From: Bacillota bacterium
Lineage (GTDB): Bacteria > Bacillota > Clostridia > Lachnospirales > Lachnospiraceae
DNA: 50,487 nt
Assembly: GCA_023386315.1 (NCBI GenBank)
Contig: JAEWJZ010000015.1
Span: 1 to 50,487 of the forward strand
Direction of reading: 5' to 3'
Within the stretch, counting starts at the first letter, position 1. Every line of letters begins with the position of its first letter. The position numbers and the translations under genes are program-made. Shown here piece by piece: positions 41,792 to 50,368 of the stretch. The notes beneath the pieces are model-generated. The model saw only the letters and a program-made list of their open reading frames with translations. It searched no databases and was not told where the DNA came from.

Positions 41792-43213
41792 ATGGCAGAT
41801 ATTCTGAAAGTAACAACTCCAATGTCCGGCTATGATAATTCAACGATTAAAAATAACCCCCAGGCAGGCCAGGGACCGCAGATACAGAATCCGGTAGATC
41901 CGTCGAAAGTGATGCGGGGGGATAACCGGACTGATTCCGGAGGAAATCAGGAACAGCAGCTGGCATTTCAGTATCGTTCCAATTTTGGTACATTTCTCAA
42001 TATGATAAAAAATTCACCGGATATTTCCCGGATATTTTCCGATATTTTTTTCCAGGGAGAAGAGATGTTAACCGGAGGTGTGATGGGGGAAGAAGCAGCC
42101 AGACAGATCGCTTCTTTTTTTAAAGCCACCCAGATGCAGGAGGAAGATGTTCTGGGCTTTTTAAAAGAGCAGGCAGAATCATCGGTCCGCTTCAACGGGG
42201 GGATTTTTGATCAGTTAAGGCAGGTTATGGCTGAGACAGGTTCTGTGGATTTAAAAGCAGATATTTTAAATTTTATAAAAAAGTTTAACGATATGTCTTC
42301 CGGAAAGCATATTCTTCATGATATATTTAATACAGTGAAAGATATGGAAGGGTACGTATTTAAACAGACAGCTGCCCAGATCGATGAGTTGCTGAAGGAA
42401 CTGGATACATCTGCAGCAGAAGGAGACACAGAAGGAAACAGTGCTCTGCTGAAAGAAAAGATCCTTCCGTTTTTAGGCCGTTACATTGCGGCAAACCATG
42501 ATATGGGTACCATACGTGACAAGATCTCCCTTTTGACAGTGCTTATGGCCAGATATGAAAACGGAAACAGGCAGGAAGTCCTGCAGGCATTTGCAAAACT
42601 TACGGGCTATCAGGGATTTCGCAAGCATTTTGGTACGACGACTGCAGAAGAGTTTGGAGAACTGCTTGGCCAGGTAGATATGGATCAGGCAGCAGGAAAA
42701 AATCAGTGGTCAGACAAATTTGTTGATTTTTTAAGAACCGGGGTCAGCGGAGGAGCAGGACTAGAAAACAGACAGACGTTTCTGAATATAATCCAGTCAC
42801 TTGTAATGAATGAAAGTGTATATATGCCGCTTCTCCACCTGGCATTTCCTATGGATATTAATGGCAGAAAACTGTTCACCGAGATGTGGATTGATCCGGA
42901 TGAAGAGGGCAGCAGTACTCAGGCAGGCGTGGAACGGGTTGCAAGAATTTTCATTAAATTCGAAATAGCAGAGCTTGGCCAGTTCAGACTGTTAATGCTT
43001 TATGGTGAAAACACTTCTTCCTTCCAGCTTTATTATCCCGAGAAGATGAAAAAATCAGAAGCCAGTATCCAGAGAGGAATTAAGGGGATTCTTGAAAAAA
43101 ATCACCTCCGGGCTGATCGTGTAATCCTGCAGGCGGGAGAGGGGCCTTCTTCTCTTGTATCGGTATTTCCTAAAATACAGGAAAGGAAGAATTCAGTCGA
43201 TGTCAGAATTTAA
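41792..43213 (+). CDS. FliK/YlqG-like flagellar protein
   Basis: 473 residues from ATG 41792, which has GGAGG upstream (the frame is open back to 41750). The N-terminus is polar and Pro/Gln/Asn-rich; the bulk is helical; the C-terminal 130 residues ('LLHLAFPMDINGRKLFTEMW', 'IFIKFEIAELGQFRLLMLYG') resemble a FliK-type C-terminal domain. It is followed by an FlhB C-terminal-like gene, the same pair as ylqG-ylqH in Bacillus. Role not established; possibly a second FlhB partner. Confidence 0.65.
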   Translation: MADILKVTTPMSGYDNSTIKNNPQAGQGPQIQNPVDPSKVMRGDNRTDSGGNQEQQLAFQYRSNFGTFLNMIKNSPDISRIFSDIFFQGEEMLTGGVMGEEAARQIASFFKATQMQEEDVLGFLKEQAESSVRFNGGIFDQLRQVMAETGSVDLKADILNFIKKFNDMSSGKHILHDIFNTVKDMEGYVFKQTAAQIDELLKELDTSAAEGDTEGNSALLKEKILPFLGRYIAANHDMGTIRDKISLLTVLMARYENGNRQEVLQAFAKLTGYQGFRKHFGTTTAEEFGELLGQVDMDQAAGKNQWSDKFVDFLRTGVSGGAGLENRQTFLNIIQSLVMNESVYMPLLHLAFPMDINGRKLFTEMWIDPDEEGSSTQAGVERVARIFIKFEIAELGQFRLLMLYGENTSSFQLYYPEKMKKSEASIQRGIKGILEKNHLRADRVILQAGEGPSSLVSVFPKIQERKNSVDVRI

Positions 43214-43547
43214 AAGTACACTCAATAAAAAAGCGGTTGCCTTAAAATACGATGATTCAAAAAATCCGTCTCCTGTTATCGTTGCATCCGGAATGGGTTA
43301 TACGGCAGAAAAAATTGTGGAGGTGGCCAATGAGAACGGAATCCCTGTTTATGAGGACAATTCCCTTGCTACCATACTCACACAGCTTGAATTAGGGAGT
43401 CAGGTCCCGGAAGAATTGTACCAGGCTATTGTAGACATCTACCTTTATTTTCTGGATTATGTACCTGGTAAACAAAAAGACATAGTAAAAGAAGATTTGG
43501 AAGAGACAGAGGAAGAGGAAACAATAATAGAAGAAACGGTGGAATAA
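43200..43547 (+). CDS. FlhB C-terminal domain-like protein (YlqH-like)
   Basis: 115 residues from ATG 43200 (AAGGAAG upstream), overlapping the previous gene by 14 bases. It matches only the FlhB cytoplasmic C-terminal half: 'AVALKYDDSKNPSPVIVASG', 'VANENGIPVYEDNSLATIL'. The NPTH cleavage site and membrane part are missing, so it mimics the processed FlhB fragment. A Glu-rich tail ends the protein. FlhB homologues of this type can partly replace the FlhB C-terminal domain in some bacteria. Confidence 0.85.
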   Translation: MSEFKSTLNKKAVALKYDDSKNPSPVIVASGMGYTAEKIVEVANENGIPVYEDNSLATILTQLELGSQVPEELYQAIVDIYLYFLDYVPGKQKDIVKEDLEETEEEETIIEETVE

Positions 43548-43550
43548 TTT

Positions 43551-44198
43551 ATGTTAAGGGAATGTGATAAGGCTTGTATTTATTCATTTGATGGCGTTTT
43601 TCTTGCAGAGGTAAAAGTGGTTGATTCCGAGAAGGATAGTATGGCGCTGATCTTTGAGGAAGAAGACATGGATAAGGTCAATACGGAATCGGTTATTGTA
43701 TTCTATGATGGCATACAGGGACTTGTAACATGCAAATGCAGTCTGTCAGCAAGAGTCAAAGTTGTTGGAACTGAGAGCGGAGACTTAGGAAGAGCCATTT
43801 ATAAGGTTCCCTGCAGAATTGATGAGCTCATTGGGGTGGAGCAAAGAAGAAGAGACTTAAAGGTAAGGGTCTCAATTCCTGTTATGCTTGAAACTGCTGA
43901 CGAACAGGGAAAAGTAATACACTTACCAGCGAAGTTGAAAGACATCAGTGCCGGAGGAATCGGATTTGAATCGCCGGAAAAGCTAAAGGAGAATCAGATT
44001 TTTTCCTTTGTGTTTGAGACAGATGCCGGAGATACCAGATTAAAGGCAAGCGTTTTATGGGTCAGTGAAGTCTCAGAGAATGGAGAAGAACCATTTTACC
44101 GCTATGGAAGCCGCTATTTCGGTTTATCCACTTATCAGGAGTCCATGGTTCGTAAATTCACATTTCAGGAACAGCTGAAAAGAAGAAAAATCCAGTAA
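43551..44198 (+). CDS. PilZ-domain protein, YcgR/MotI-like
   Basis: 215 residues: an N-terminal beta domain of the YcgR type (about 1-92) and a PilZ domain with 'EQRRRDLKVRVSIPVMLE' and 'LKDISAGGIGFE' (Asp131, Ser133, Gly136 of DxSxxG). The usual RxxxR is altered: the second Arg aligns with Lys104, with Arg106 two residues later, so c-di-GMP binding should be confirmed. Relatives act as clutch or brake on the stator. Three bases after the FlhB-like gene. Confidence 0.85.
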   Translation: MLRECDKACIYSFDGVFLAEVKVVDSEKDSMALIFEEEDMDKVNTESVIVFYDGIQGLVTCKCSLSARVKVVGTESGDLGRAIYKVPCRIDELIGVEQRRRDLKVRVSIPVMLETADEQGKVIHLPAKLKDISAGGIGFESPEKLKENQIFSFVFETDAGDTRLKASVLWVSEVSENGEEPFYRYGSRYFGLSTYQESMVRKFTFQEQLKRRKIQ

Positions 44199-44222
44199 TT
44201 GCTTATGACCATGTCATTTTAT

Positions 44223-44230
44223 GCCGATAC
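44223..44230 (+). promoter_or_regulatory. Candidate sigma28 -10 box before the wall-binding genes
   Basis: GCCGATAC matches 7 of 8 positions, 53 bases before the ATG at 44283. No convincing -35 at 15 bases. Transcription would start at about the 5' arm of the following stem-loop. Confidence 0.45.
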
Positions 44231-44231
44231 A

Positions 44232-44270
44232 TTACTTATAGGCTTTATTGTCCTAAGAAGTTATAAGTAA
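44232..44270 (+). other. Leader stem-loop before the first wall-binding gene
   Basis: TTACTTATA (44232-44240) pairs perfectly with TATAAGTAA (44262-44270); the ribosome site AGGAG follows at once. It could stabilise the mRNA 5' end or influence access of ribosomes. Confidence 0.55.
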
Positions 44271-44282
44271 AGGAGCGATTGA

Positions 44283-45650
44283 ATGAAACAACAGAGGAAA
44301 GCTTTGGCAGTGGGCATTCTAAGCGCACTTTGTCTTTGTCTGACAGCTCAGAAGGTAACAGCGACGGAGTCCATAGACAGAGTAAGTATCAAAGTATCAA
44401 TGAATATTGAAGCTGGTGACCGGCTGCCCAACATTCAGATTAATAAGAGTGATGGTGAATGTTATGTAAATTCCGGTGATAAGAAATATACAATCAGAGA
44501 AGCGGAGTGGGTGACCTCTACCTCCAAAGATATGACAATCGGGGAAGAACCTAAGATGAATGTTACACTGACACCTTCCGATGAATATGATGCTTACTTT
44601 AAATCCAACTATGAGGCATCAAAGATTAAGATAAGCGGCGGATCCTATGTGAGCGCCAAGCGAAGTGGCAGTGATCTGGTTGTCACACTGAGAGCCAAGG
44701 CGATTAAGGGACTATATGCGGAACCGGAAGATATTGGCTGGAAGGATACGAGACTGGGTCAGGCTGTCTGGTCCAAGGGAGATAACACTTCAGGAGCTTA
44801 TGAGATATGGCTGTACCGCGGTAAAAAAGTGATTTTTAAGAAAGAACAGGTAAAAGCAACCACCTATAATTTTTATCCATATATGACGGAGGAAGGCACG
44901 TATTCCTTTAAGATCCGTTCAGTTCCATTTAAAGCAGATGAACTCAAGAACGGAAAGAAAAGCGGCTGGGTTGAGTCAGATGAACTGATCATCAGGGACA
45001 GGGATGTTTCAGATGGGACAGGAAAAGAGTCTGATACGACTGCGGGAACGACAGCCAATCCGGAAAAGAAGACCGGCTGGGAAGAACAGTCCGGAGTCTG
45101 GTATTACCGGTATGGGGATGGAAGCGTTCAGGCCAATTCCTGGCTTATGCTGGATAATGTCTATTACCGCTTTGACCAGAATGGTAAGATGATAACAGGC
45201 TGGTTTGTATCAGATTCCGATATTTATTATATGAACTCAAAGGGAGCCATGGTAACCGGCTGGAATAAGATTGACAACAGCTGGTATTATTTCTATCCGG
45301 ATAATGGCTATGAGGCACCAATGGGTGCGGCTGCAACCGGCTGGCAGGTTGTTGATGGTTATAATCACTATTTTAATAATCAGGGTGCCATGCAGAAAGG
45401 CTGGATCAATCAGGCCGGAAGATGGTATTATCTGAATACGATACAGGGTAACTTAGAGGGGGCTATGTTAAAGGGGCTGTTTACCCGTGATGGCAAGACA
45501 TACTATACTGGAGAAGACGGAGTAATGCTGACCGGCTGGCAAAAGGTGGACGGAGTATGGCGTTATTTTAACCAGCAGGATGGTGTTATGGCTGTCAGTA
45601 CGGTAATTGATGGCTATCACATAGATGAGGATGGAGTATGGCAACAATGA
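44283..45650 (+). CDS. Secreted cell-wall-binding repeat protein (first paralogue)
   Basis: 455 residues. Signal peptide ('ALAVGILSALCLCLTAQKVTA', about 7-27 in two pieces), an N-terminal beta-rich region (about 30-235) with a fibronectin-III-like 'AYEIWLYRGKKVIFKK', a Thr/Gly linker, then five or six choline-binding-type repeats ('GVWYYRYGDG', 'NSWYYFYPDN', 'GRWYYLNT', 'GVWRYFNQ', each ending in TGW-like turns). Such repeats hold proteins on wall polymers. Probably under motility control; function not known. Confidence 0.82.
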   Translation: MKQQRKALAVGILSALCLCLTAQKVTATESIDRVSIKVSMNIEAGDRLPNIQINKSDGECYVNSGDKKYTIREAEWVTSTSKDMTIGEEPKMNVTLTPSDEYDAYFKSNYEASKIKISGGSYVSAKRSGSDLVVTLRAKAIKGLYAEPEDIGWKDTRLGQAVWSKGDNTSGAYEIWLYRGKKVIFKKEQVKATTYNFYPYMTEEGTYSFKIRSVPFKADELKNGKKSGWVESDELIIRDRDVSDGTGKESDTTAGTTANPEKKTGWEEQSGVWYYRYGDGSVQANSWLMLDNVYYRFDQNGKMITGWFVSDSDIYYMNSKGAMVTGWNKIDNSWYYFYPDNGYEAPMGAAATGWQVVDGYNHYFNNQGAMQKGWINQAGRWYYLNTIQGNLEGAMLKGLFTRDGKTYYTGEDGVMLTGWQKVDGVWRYFNQQDGVMAVSTVIDGYHIDEDGVWQQ

Positions 45651-46708
45651 TAAGTATGAAAAGAAGATATTTCAGCTGTCTGATATCAGCTGTTCTTATA
45701 GCATTGCTGCTGTCAGGAATAGCAGCAACCAGGATTCATGCCGCGGAATCAGTGGTAATCCGAAGTCTGAATTTAAAATTTACCAGTCAGTTTGGAGACC
45801 AGGAGATTCTCATGCCGGAGATATCCACAACAACAGCAGATGTTAGCATTCAGGATACCCTGTGGAAGCGTGATATTGACAAATGGAAAGCAGCCAAACA
45901 GGAGCGGGTTAGTGTTATTTTAACCTCTTCTAATATGATCTTTGCAGAGACATACAACCGTACAGAATGTAAGATCACAGGTGCTAAATTTGTATCTGCG
46001 AAAGCTTTGGACAATCATACTCTGGAAGTGAAAGTAGATTATACTCCGGTAGTAAAACTGGGTAATACGGCACGTGCAGGATGGGCTGACAGTAAGAAGA
46101 CAAAAGCTGTGTGGGATAAAGTGGAATTTGCAACAGGTTATCAGGTTGCCCTTTATGCAGATGATAAATTAAAAAAGAGAATATCAGTACAAACCAATAC
46201 GGCAGATCTTTCCGATCTTATGGATAAGAACGCAGTTTATTATTATGAAGTTAAAGCAATTGGCTTTACAGCAGATGACCGTAAGTACTTAAAAGAGGGA
46301 GACTATGTAACCTCACAGGATATAACTATGGAGTATGAAGGAAGTACCTCCGGTGCATGGAAAGGCAGCAGCTATGTAGAAGAAGACGGGGGTACGCCGA
46401 GAAACAGCTGGAAGCAGATTTTGAATGACTGGTACTTTTTTGATGGTAACGGAGTACGCCGGACCGGCTGGGTTCAAACGGGAGTCAGGTGGTATTATTT
46501 GAATCCTGCTGATGGGAAGCTTCTTACAGGCTGGCAGTTTGTTAACGGAAAATGGTATTATCTGAATCCGGCAGGCGGAGAGATGCTGACAGGCTGGATT
46601 CAACCCCAGCCAGGAATCTGGTACTACATGAATTCGGATGGAAGTATGGCAAGCAGCACCAATATTGGCGGTTATCAGATTGGTGCTGACGGAAGATGGA
46701 TACAGTAG
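45647..46708 (+). CDS. Secreted cell-wall-binding repeat protein (second paralogue)
   Basis: About 353 residues. Signal peptide in 'CLISAVLIALLLSGIAATRI' with HAAES cleavage region, a beta-rich domain paralogous to the previous gene ('ARAGWADSKKTKAVWDKVEF', 'GYQVALYADDKLKKRI'), and about three or four wall-binding repeats ('VRWYYLNPADGKLLTGW', 'GKWYYLNPAGGEMLTGW'). Start is ambiguous: ATGs at 45638, 45647 and 45656; 45647 gives an ATGA overlap with the upstream stop and reasonable ribosome-site spacing. Confidence 0.8.
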   Translation: MISMKRRYFSCLISAVLIALLLSGIAATRIHAAESVVIRSLNLKFTSQFGDQEILMPEISTTTADVSIQDTLWKRDIDKWKAAKQERVSVILTSSNMIFAETYNRTECKITGAKFVSAKALDNHTLEVKVDYTPVVKLGNTARAGWADSKKTKAVWDKVEFATGYQVALYADDKLKKRISVQTNTADLSDLMDKNAVYYYEVKAIGFTADDRKYLKEGDYVTSQDITMEYEGSTSGAWKGSSYVEEDGGTPRNSWKQILNDWYFFDGNGVRRTGWVQTGVRWYYLNPADGKLLTGWQFVNGKWYYLNPAGGEMLTGWIQPQPGIWYYMNSDGSMASSTNIGGYQIGADGRWIQ

Positions 46709-46736
46709 AGGTTAAAAGCAGCAGGAGGATGAAAAA

Positions 46737-47531
46737 GTGGCGACAATAGATCAGTTGCAGATGATGGCGTTAGGGAGAACGCAGTCATTGGAAAAAGGAA
46801 AGACTGCAGGAAGCTCAGCAGGTAATTTTAAAAAGGTTCTGAAGTCAGTCATGGATGTGCCCCAAAACCTGGAAACTTTTTTTTCAGAGGCTTCCAGGAC
46901 ATATGGGGTTTCAAAAAAACTGCTGAAAGCAGTCGCCAAGGCTGAGTCTAATTATAACCCGGCGGCCACATCTCCCAAAGGTGCTGCAGGAGTGATGCAG
47001 TTGATGCCGGCTACAGCCAGATCATTGGGAGTTTCAGACCCCTATGATGCACGCGGCAATATACTGGGAGGTGCCAAATACTTAAGAGAAAAACTGGATA
47101 AGTATAATGGAGATGTAACGCTGGCTCTTGCAGCATATAATGCAGGAAGCAACAATGTGAAAAAGTATGGAGGGATTCCTCCGTTTAAAGAGACTCAGGA
47201 ATATGTTAAGAAGATCATGAAAGATATGGGAGTGTCAGATGATCAGGAAGATACAGCCATATACGCATCAGGCTATTCTGAAAATACTGTTTCCGACCTA
47301 TCCGATTATTTTTCAGATCAGGGATCCATTAATGGCTATGGGGCATCTCAGTGGCTGGATGTGCTGAAATCAATAGCCGGAAATGCAGATGAAACTGATG
47401 TGGATCTTGCATCTCAGAAAACAAATTCATTATATCTGATTGAACTTATGAAGCTTCGGATGCAGATGGCTTCAAGCGGAGTATCCGGTCAGTTTGATGT
47501 AAATGATTCCAGTAACGGAAGTTTATTATAA
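46737..47531 (+). CDS. Lytic transglycosylase (SLT domain)
   Basis: 264 residues with an SLT/goose-lysozyme-like domain (about 45-160): catalytic Glu in 'AVAKAESNYNP', 'KGAAGVMQLMPATARSLGV', and 'LALAAYNAGSNNVKKYGGIP'. No signal peptide is evident, so export may use the flagellar system, as for FlgJ-type rod muramidases. The C-terminal 100 residues are acidic and unrecognised. GTG start with AGGAGG 8 bases before. Possibly opens the wall for rod passage. Confidence 0.85.
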   Translation: MATIDQLQMMALGRTQSLEKGKTAGSSAGNFKKVLKSVMDVPQNLETFFSEASRTYGVSKKLLKAVAKAESNYNPAATSPKGAAGVMQLMPATARSLGVSDPYDARGNILGGAKYLREKLDKYNGDVTLALAAYNAGSNNVKKYGGIPPFKETQEYVKKIMKDMGVSDDQEDTAIYASGYSENTVSDLSDYFSDQGSINGYGASQWLDVLKSIAGNADETDVDLASQKTNSLYLIELMKLRMQMASSGVSGQFDVNDSSNGSLL

Positions 47532-47538
47532 TTGGCAG

Positions 47539-47587
47539 AAAAAACACACCATCAATTGCAGCATATGCAATTGATGGTGTGTTTTTT
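47539..47587. terminator. Bidirectional terminator, 22-bp perfect stem
   Basis: Bases 47539-47560 pair perfectly with 47566-47587 around the loop GCATA, with an A-run on one side and a T-run on the other. It serves the transglycosylase gene and the convergent cheY-like gene. Confidence 0.95.
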
Positions 47588-47621
47588 GCACTGGCAGATG
47601 CCGGCTTATTCGTAACCAGCC

Positions 47622-48023
47622 TTACTGAGTGCTGTCTATCTGTGAAGTTGATTCTAAATCAGTGCTCACCTTTTTAAGCGATTCAATAAAAAATGGTTTA
47701 TTAATGGGCTTAAAGACAAAAGGAATTGCCGGACCCAGTTCCTTAACAACCTGCAGTGTCTTATCATACACGAGAGAACTGATAATAACAATGCCTGCCT
47801 TCGGGTGCTTATTCAGAATGCGTTTGGAAGTCTCTAATCCGTCTATTCCTGGCAAAATTATATCCATAGTGACGATATCAGGCATTATTTTCTCGTATGT
47901 TTCCAACGCCTCTTCTCCGCTACGGCACTGGCAGACCACTTCGTAATCTGTCTCCTCAAGAATTTTTCCAATTTCATTCCTTATTAAAATGGAATCATCA
48001 ACAATCATAATCGTCTTTTTCAT
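47622..48023 (-). CDS. CheY-like response regulator
   Basis: 133-residue single receiver domain: acidic pair Asp9/Asp10, phosphoacceptor Asp54 ('IVTMDIILPGIDG'), Ser in 'VIISSLV' and Lys105 in 'FVFKPINKPF'. It lies 20 bases after the FapA-type gene. Distinct from cheY at 10494; its closest architecture is the CheY-II/PatA-like receivers of motility loci. The output partner is not visible. Confidence 0.9.
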   Translation of the reverse strand: MKKTIMIVDDSILIRNEIGKILEETDYEVVCQCRSGEEALETYEKIMPDIVTMDIILPGIDGLETSKRILNKHPKAGIVIISSLVYDKTLQVVKELGPAIPFVFKPINKPFFIESLKKVSTDLESTSQIDSTQ

Positions 48024-48043
48024 AATCTTTCCCTTTCTAAGAA

Positions 48044-49786
48044 CTAATTAGTTCCTATAGTAATCTCGCCTTCGCTGTTTTTGTAAATAATACTGCTGGA
48101 ACATTCCTCCTGAATTAAAAGACTGGAGGACCCCATTCGCACACGGACTACCGGTAAAAGCTGCCTGCATTTTATCAGACCGACCTGTTCTGAATCTTTT
48201 GAAGCAATTTCATTTAAACGATTATTTATTTCCTGTTCTCTGATATTTAAATAATCTGCAGCCTGCTTTAAGCTGTCAAGCAGCTGTTGCTTATCAGGTC
48301 TTTGTACTGATTCAAGATAATTGATATTTTTCCTGATTTCCGACAGATTGTGATGAAGCTGTTCCATCTCTCTTGTGAGGCGGGACGATTCTTCTACGTT
48401 TTTTGGAACATTCGCAATAATTAATTCTGTAATCAGACGGCGCACTTTTGAACCGATAATGTTTGCATTGATATTGCTTCCAGCGAGGAGAGAACCTCCA
48501 ATAATGACACCGATTCCTGAAGTTACTACAATGTCTTCACCGCTTTGTATTTTAGAGTTAATAATACTTTCTGCATAGACATTGCCCTCGGCTTTTACGG
48601 TACAATGTTCCAGATAACGGCATTTGATATATGATTCAGAAGTAAGGGTCCCCTTTCCGTTTCCAGACATTCCGCTGGCGATTGTGATAGGTCCCTGAGC
48701 TGAAATCTCAGCTCCTTCTACAGATCCGCGAATATCAATGCCTCCGGTGGCCTTTACAGAGAATCCGTTTCTTACATCTCCTGAAATAAAAATATCTCCG
48801 TCATAATCTACGTTTCCTGTACTATTATCGATATTACCATTGATCTTCAACAATGGATCAACCTGAAACTTACCATTTGAAAAGGTAACATGTCCGGTTT
48901 TCTGAGAGATCAGGAGAGTGCCATCCTCTGTTAGCTGTGTGTTGCGTCCAGCAGGAACCGCTATGGGTGTCCCTTTTACGGTGCAGGGATAAACCTGACC
49001 CTCTATGGTCATTCCGTTTTCTCCGGGAACAGCAGTAGTGATTTCACAAATGACCTCCCCCTCTTTGACAGCCTGTATATTATTCAGGTTTTTATAATCG
49101 ACAGAACCATTTTCATCCTCTTCGAACTCCAGCTGTACCACACGTTCAAAGTGGTCTTTGATCGAACCATCGATTCCATTCCTTGCAAGAACACCTCTGG
49201 CGATCAATAATACCTGATCATAGATATGCTCCTTTGCAATGGATTTTACAGTCTCATCCAATATTCCTGTTTTTATACGGTCCTGCGCAAGAAGAGACCT
49301 CAGATTTTCTTCGGTGATATCCGGACCGCCGTTTAAAGGCGGAATGACATATACCCATGCAGCCATGCAGTCTCTGGAAATAAGTAATTGTGGCTGAGCC
49401 GCTTTTGGCTCTGGTTCACCAGCTGGTTCAGCAATGGTTTCTGCATTTTTCTTATAAATATTGGACAGGGTTTTCATTTTCATGGCAAATTGTCTGCGTT
49501 CAACATCCAGAAGATCTTCATTGACACGAAGAACCAGAGGATCATCAGAAGGTTCCCATATTAATACGGGCTCAGCAGTTTCTTTGACATCTGGTTCGTC
49601 TGACGGATCAGGACTTGGGGGCAAATTGGAACTTGTTGATGTATTATTATCGATAACCGCGCTTTCTTCACTTTCCGGTAATTCGACTGGTTCAGAATGC
49701 GGTGTTTCGGTTTCTTCCAAAGACTCTGAAGTTCGTTTTGCATTTTGAAAAAGGCCAAAGAATCCTTTTCTGTTCTTATCTTTCAT
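48044..49786 (-). CDS. fapA: FapA/DUF342 family protein
   Basis: 580 residues from ATG 49786, with AGGGGAG upstream (longer in-frame starts exist to 49840 but lack a good site). Acidic, low-complexity N-terminus (about 20-100), then the FapA N-terminal region, a beta-helix of repeating short strands ('GNVDYDGDIFISGDVRNGFS', 'GGIDIRGSVEGAEISAQG'), and a C-terminal coiled coil ('REMEQLHHNLSEIRKNINYL'). FapA proteins are linked to polar flagella assembly in Vibrio and are common in clostridial motility loci. Confidence 0.85.
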   Translation of the reverse strand: MKDKNRKGFFGLFQNAKRTSESLEETETPHSEPVELPESEESAVIDNNTSTSSNLPPSPDPSDEPDVKETAEPVLIWEPSDDPLVLRVNEDLLDVERRQFAMKMKTLSNIYKKNAETIAEPAGEPEPKAAQPQLLISRDCMAAWVYVIPPLNGGPDITEENLRSLLAQDRIKTGILDETVKSIAKEHIYDQVLLIARGVLARNGIDGSIKDHFERVVQLEFEEDENGSVDYKNLNNIQAVKEGEVICEITTAVPGENGMTIEGQVYPCTVKGTPIAVPAGRNTQLTEDGTLLISQKTGHVTFSNGKFQVDPLLKINGNIDNSTGNVDYDGDIFISGDVRNGFSVKATGGIDIRGSVEGAEISAQGPITIASGMSGNGKGTLTSESYIKCRYLEHCTVKAEGNVYAESIINSKIQSGEDIVVTSGIGVIIGGSLLAGSNINANIIGSKVRRLITELIIANVPKNVEESSRLTREMEQLHHNLSEIRKNINYLESVQRPDKQQLLDSLKQAADYLNIREQEINNRLNEIASKDSEQVGLIKCRQLLPVVRVRMGSSSLLIQEECSSSIIYKNSEGEITIGTN

Positions 49787-50216
49787 TTTTTTCTCCCCTA
49801 ACATATGGACTACCAGACATATCTTATCCGGTGTCGGCAAATAGAGTATAATATAATCCCCATAATTGCGCTTTTATAAGGAAAGCAATCACACGTAAGA
49901 CTGCAATACCTTAGTTACTTCATATTACATTCGCCGGTTAAATAAATATATAGATTGTTTATGGTTCCGTATTTGTCTGGATTGGTTTACTGAAAACGGA
50001 ATACAGACGTACTGCATAATGATCAAAAACTACAAAATAATCCAAACAAACAGGCAGCAGAGAACACCTCCTTTTGTGTATAGTTATGAAATATATATTT
50101 ATATCGGCAGTTTGTAACAATAATATAACACATATGATTGGTTTTTGGTTACTTTAATGATAAAAAACATAGTTTGAAACCTTAAAAAGTTATCGACAAA
50201 ATAATCATAATAAGTG
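49787..50216. other. Non-coding AT-rich interval
   Basis: About 430 bases with no supported gene. It should hold the promoter for the FapA-type gene on the minus strand (AT-rich TATACT/TATTAT runs near 49849-49862), but I cannot fix the boxes. No tRNA, CRISPR or riboswitch was recognised. Confidence 0.5.
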
Positions 50217-50245
50217 TTGACTTTTGTCGAAAGCTTTGGTATGAT
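50217..50245 (+). promoter_or_regulatory. Promoter P1 of a probable rRNA operon
   Basis: TTGACT (50217-50222), 17 bases, TATGAT (50240-50245): near-consensus sigmaA boxes. Followed by a GC-rich hairpin CGCCG/CGGCG at 50252-50268. Confidence 0.8.
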
Positions 50246-50333
50246 ATACCTCGCCGCTGAAAACGGCGGCAAACTTCTTCCAAAACACATCGATGACCGA
50301 TGAGAAACGTTTTGAAGAAAATGAAAAAAACGG

Positions 50334-50362
50334 TTGACAAAAACAATCGGACATGATATTCT
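50334..50362 (+). promoter_or_regulatory. Promoter P2 of a probable rRNA operon
   Basis: TTGACA (50334-50339), a perfect -35, 17 bases, TATTCT (50357-50362). Tandem with P1, as usual for rRNA operons. Confidence 0.75.
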
Positions 50363-50368
50363 ATATGA

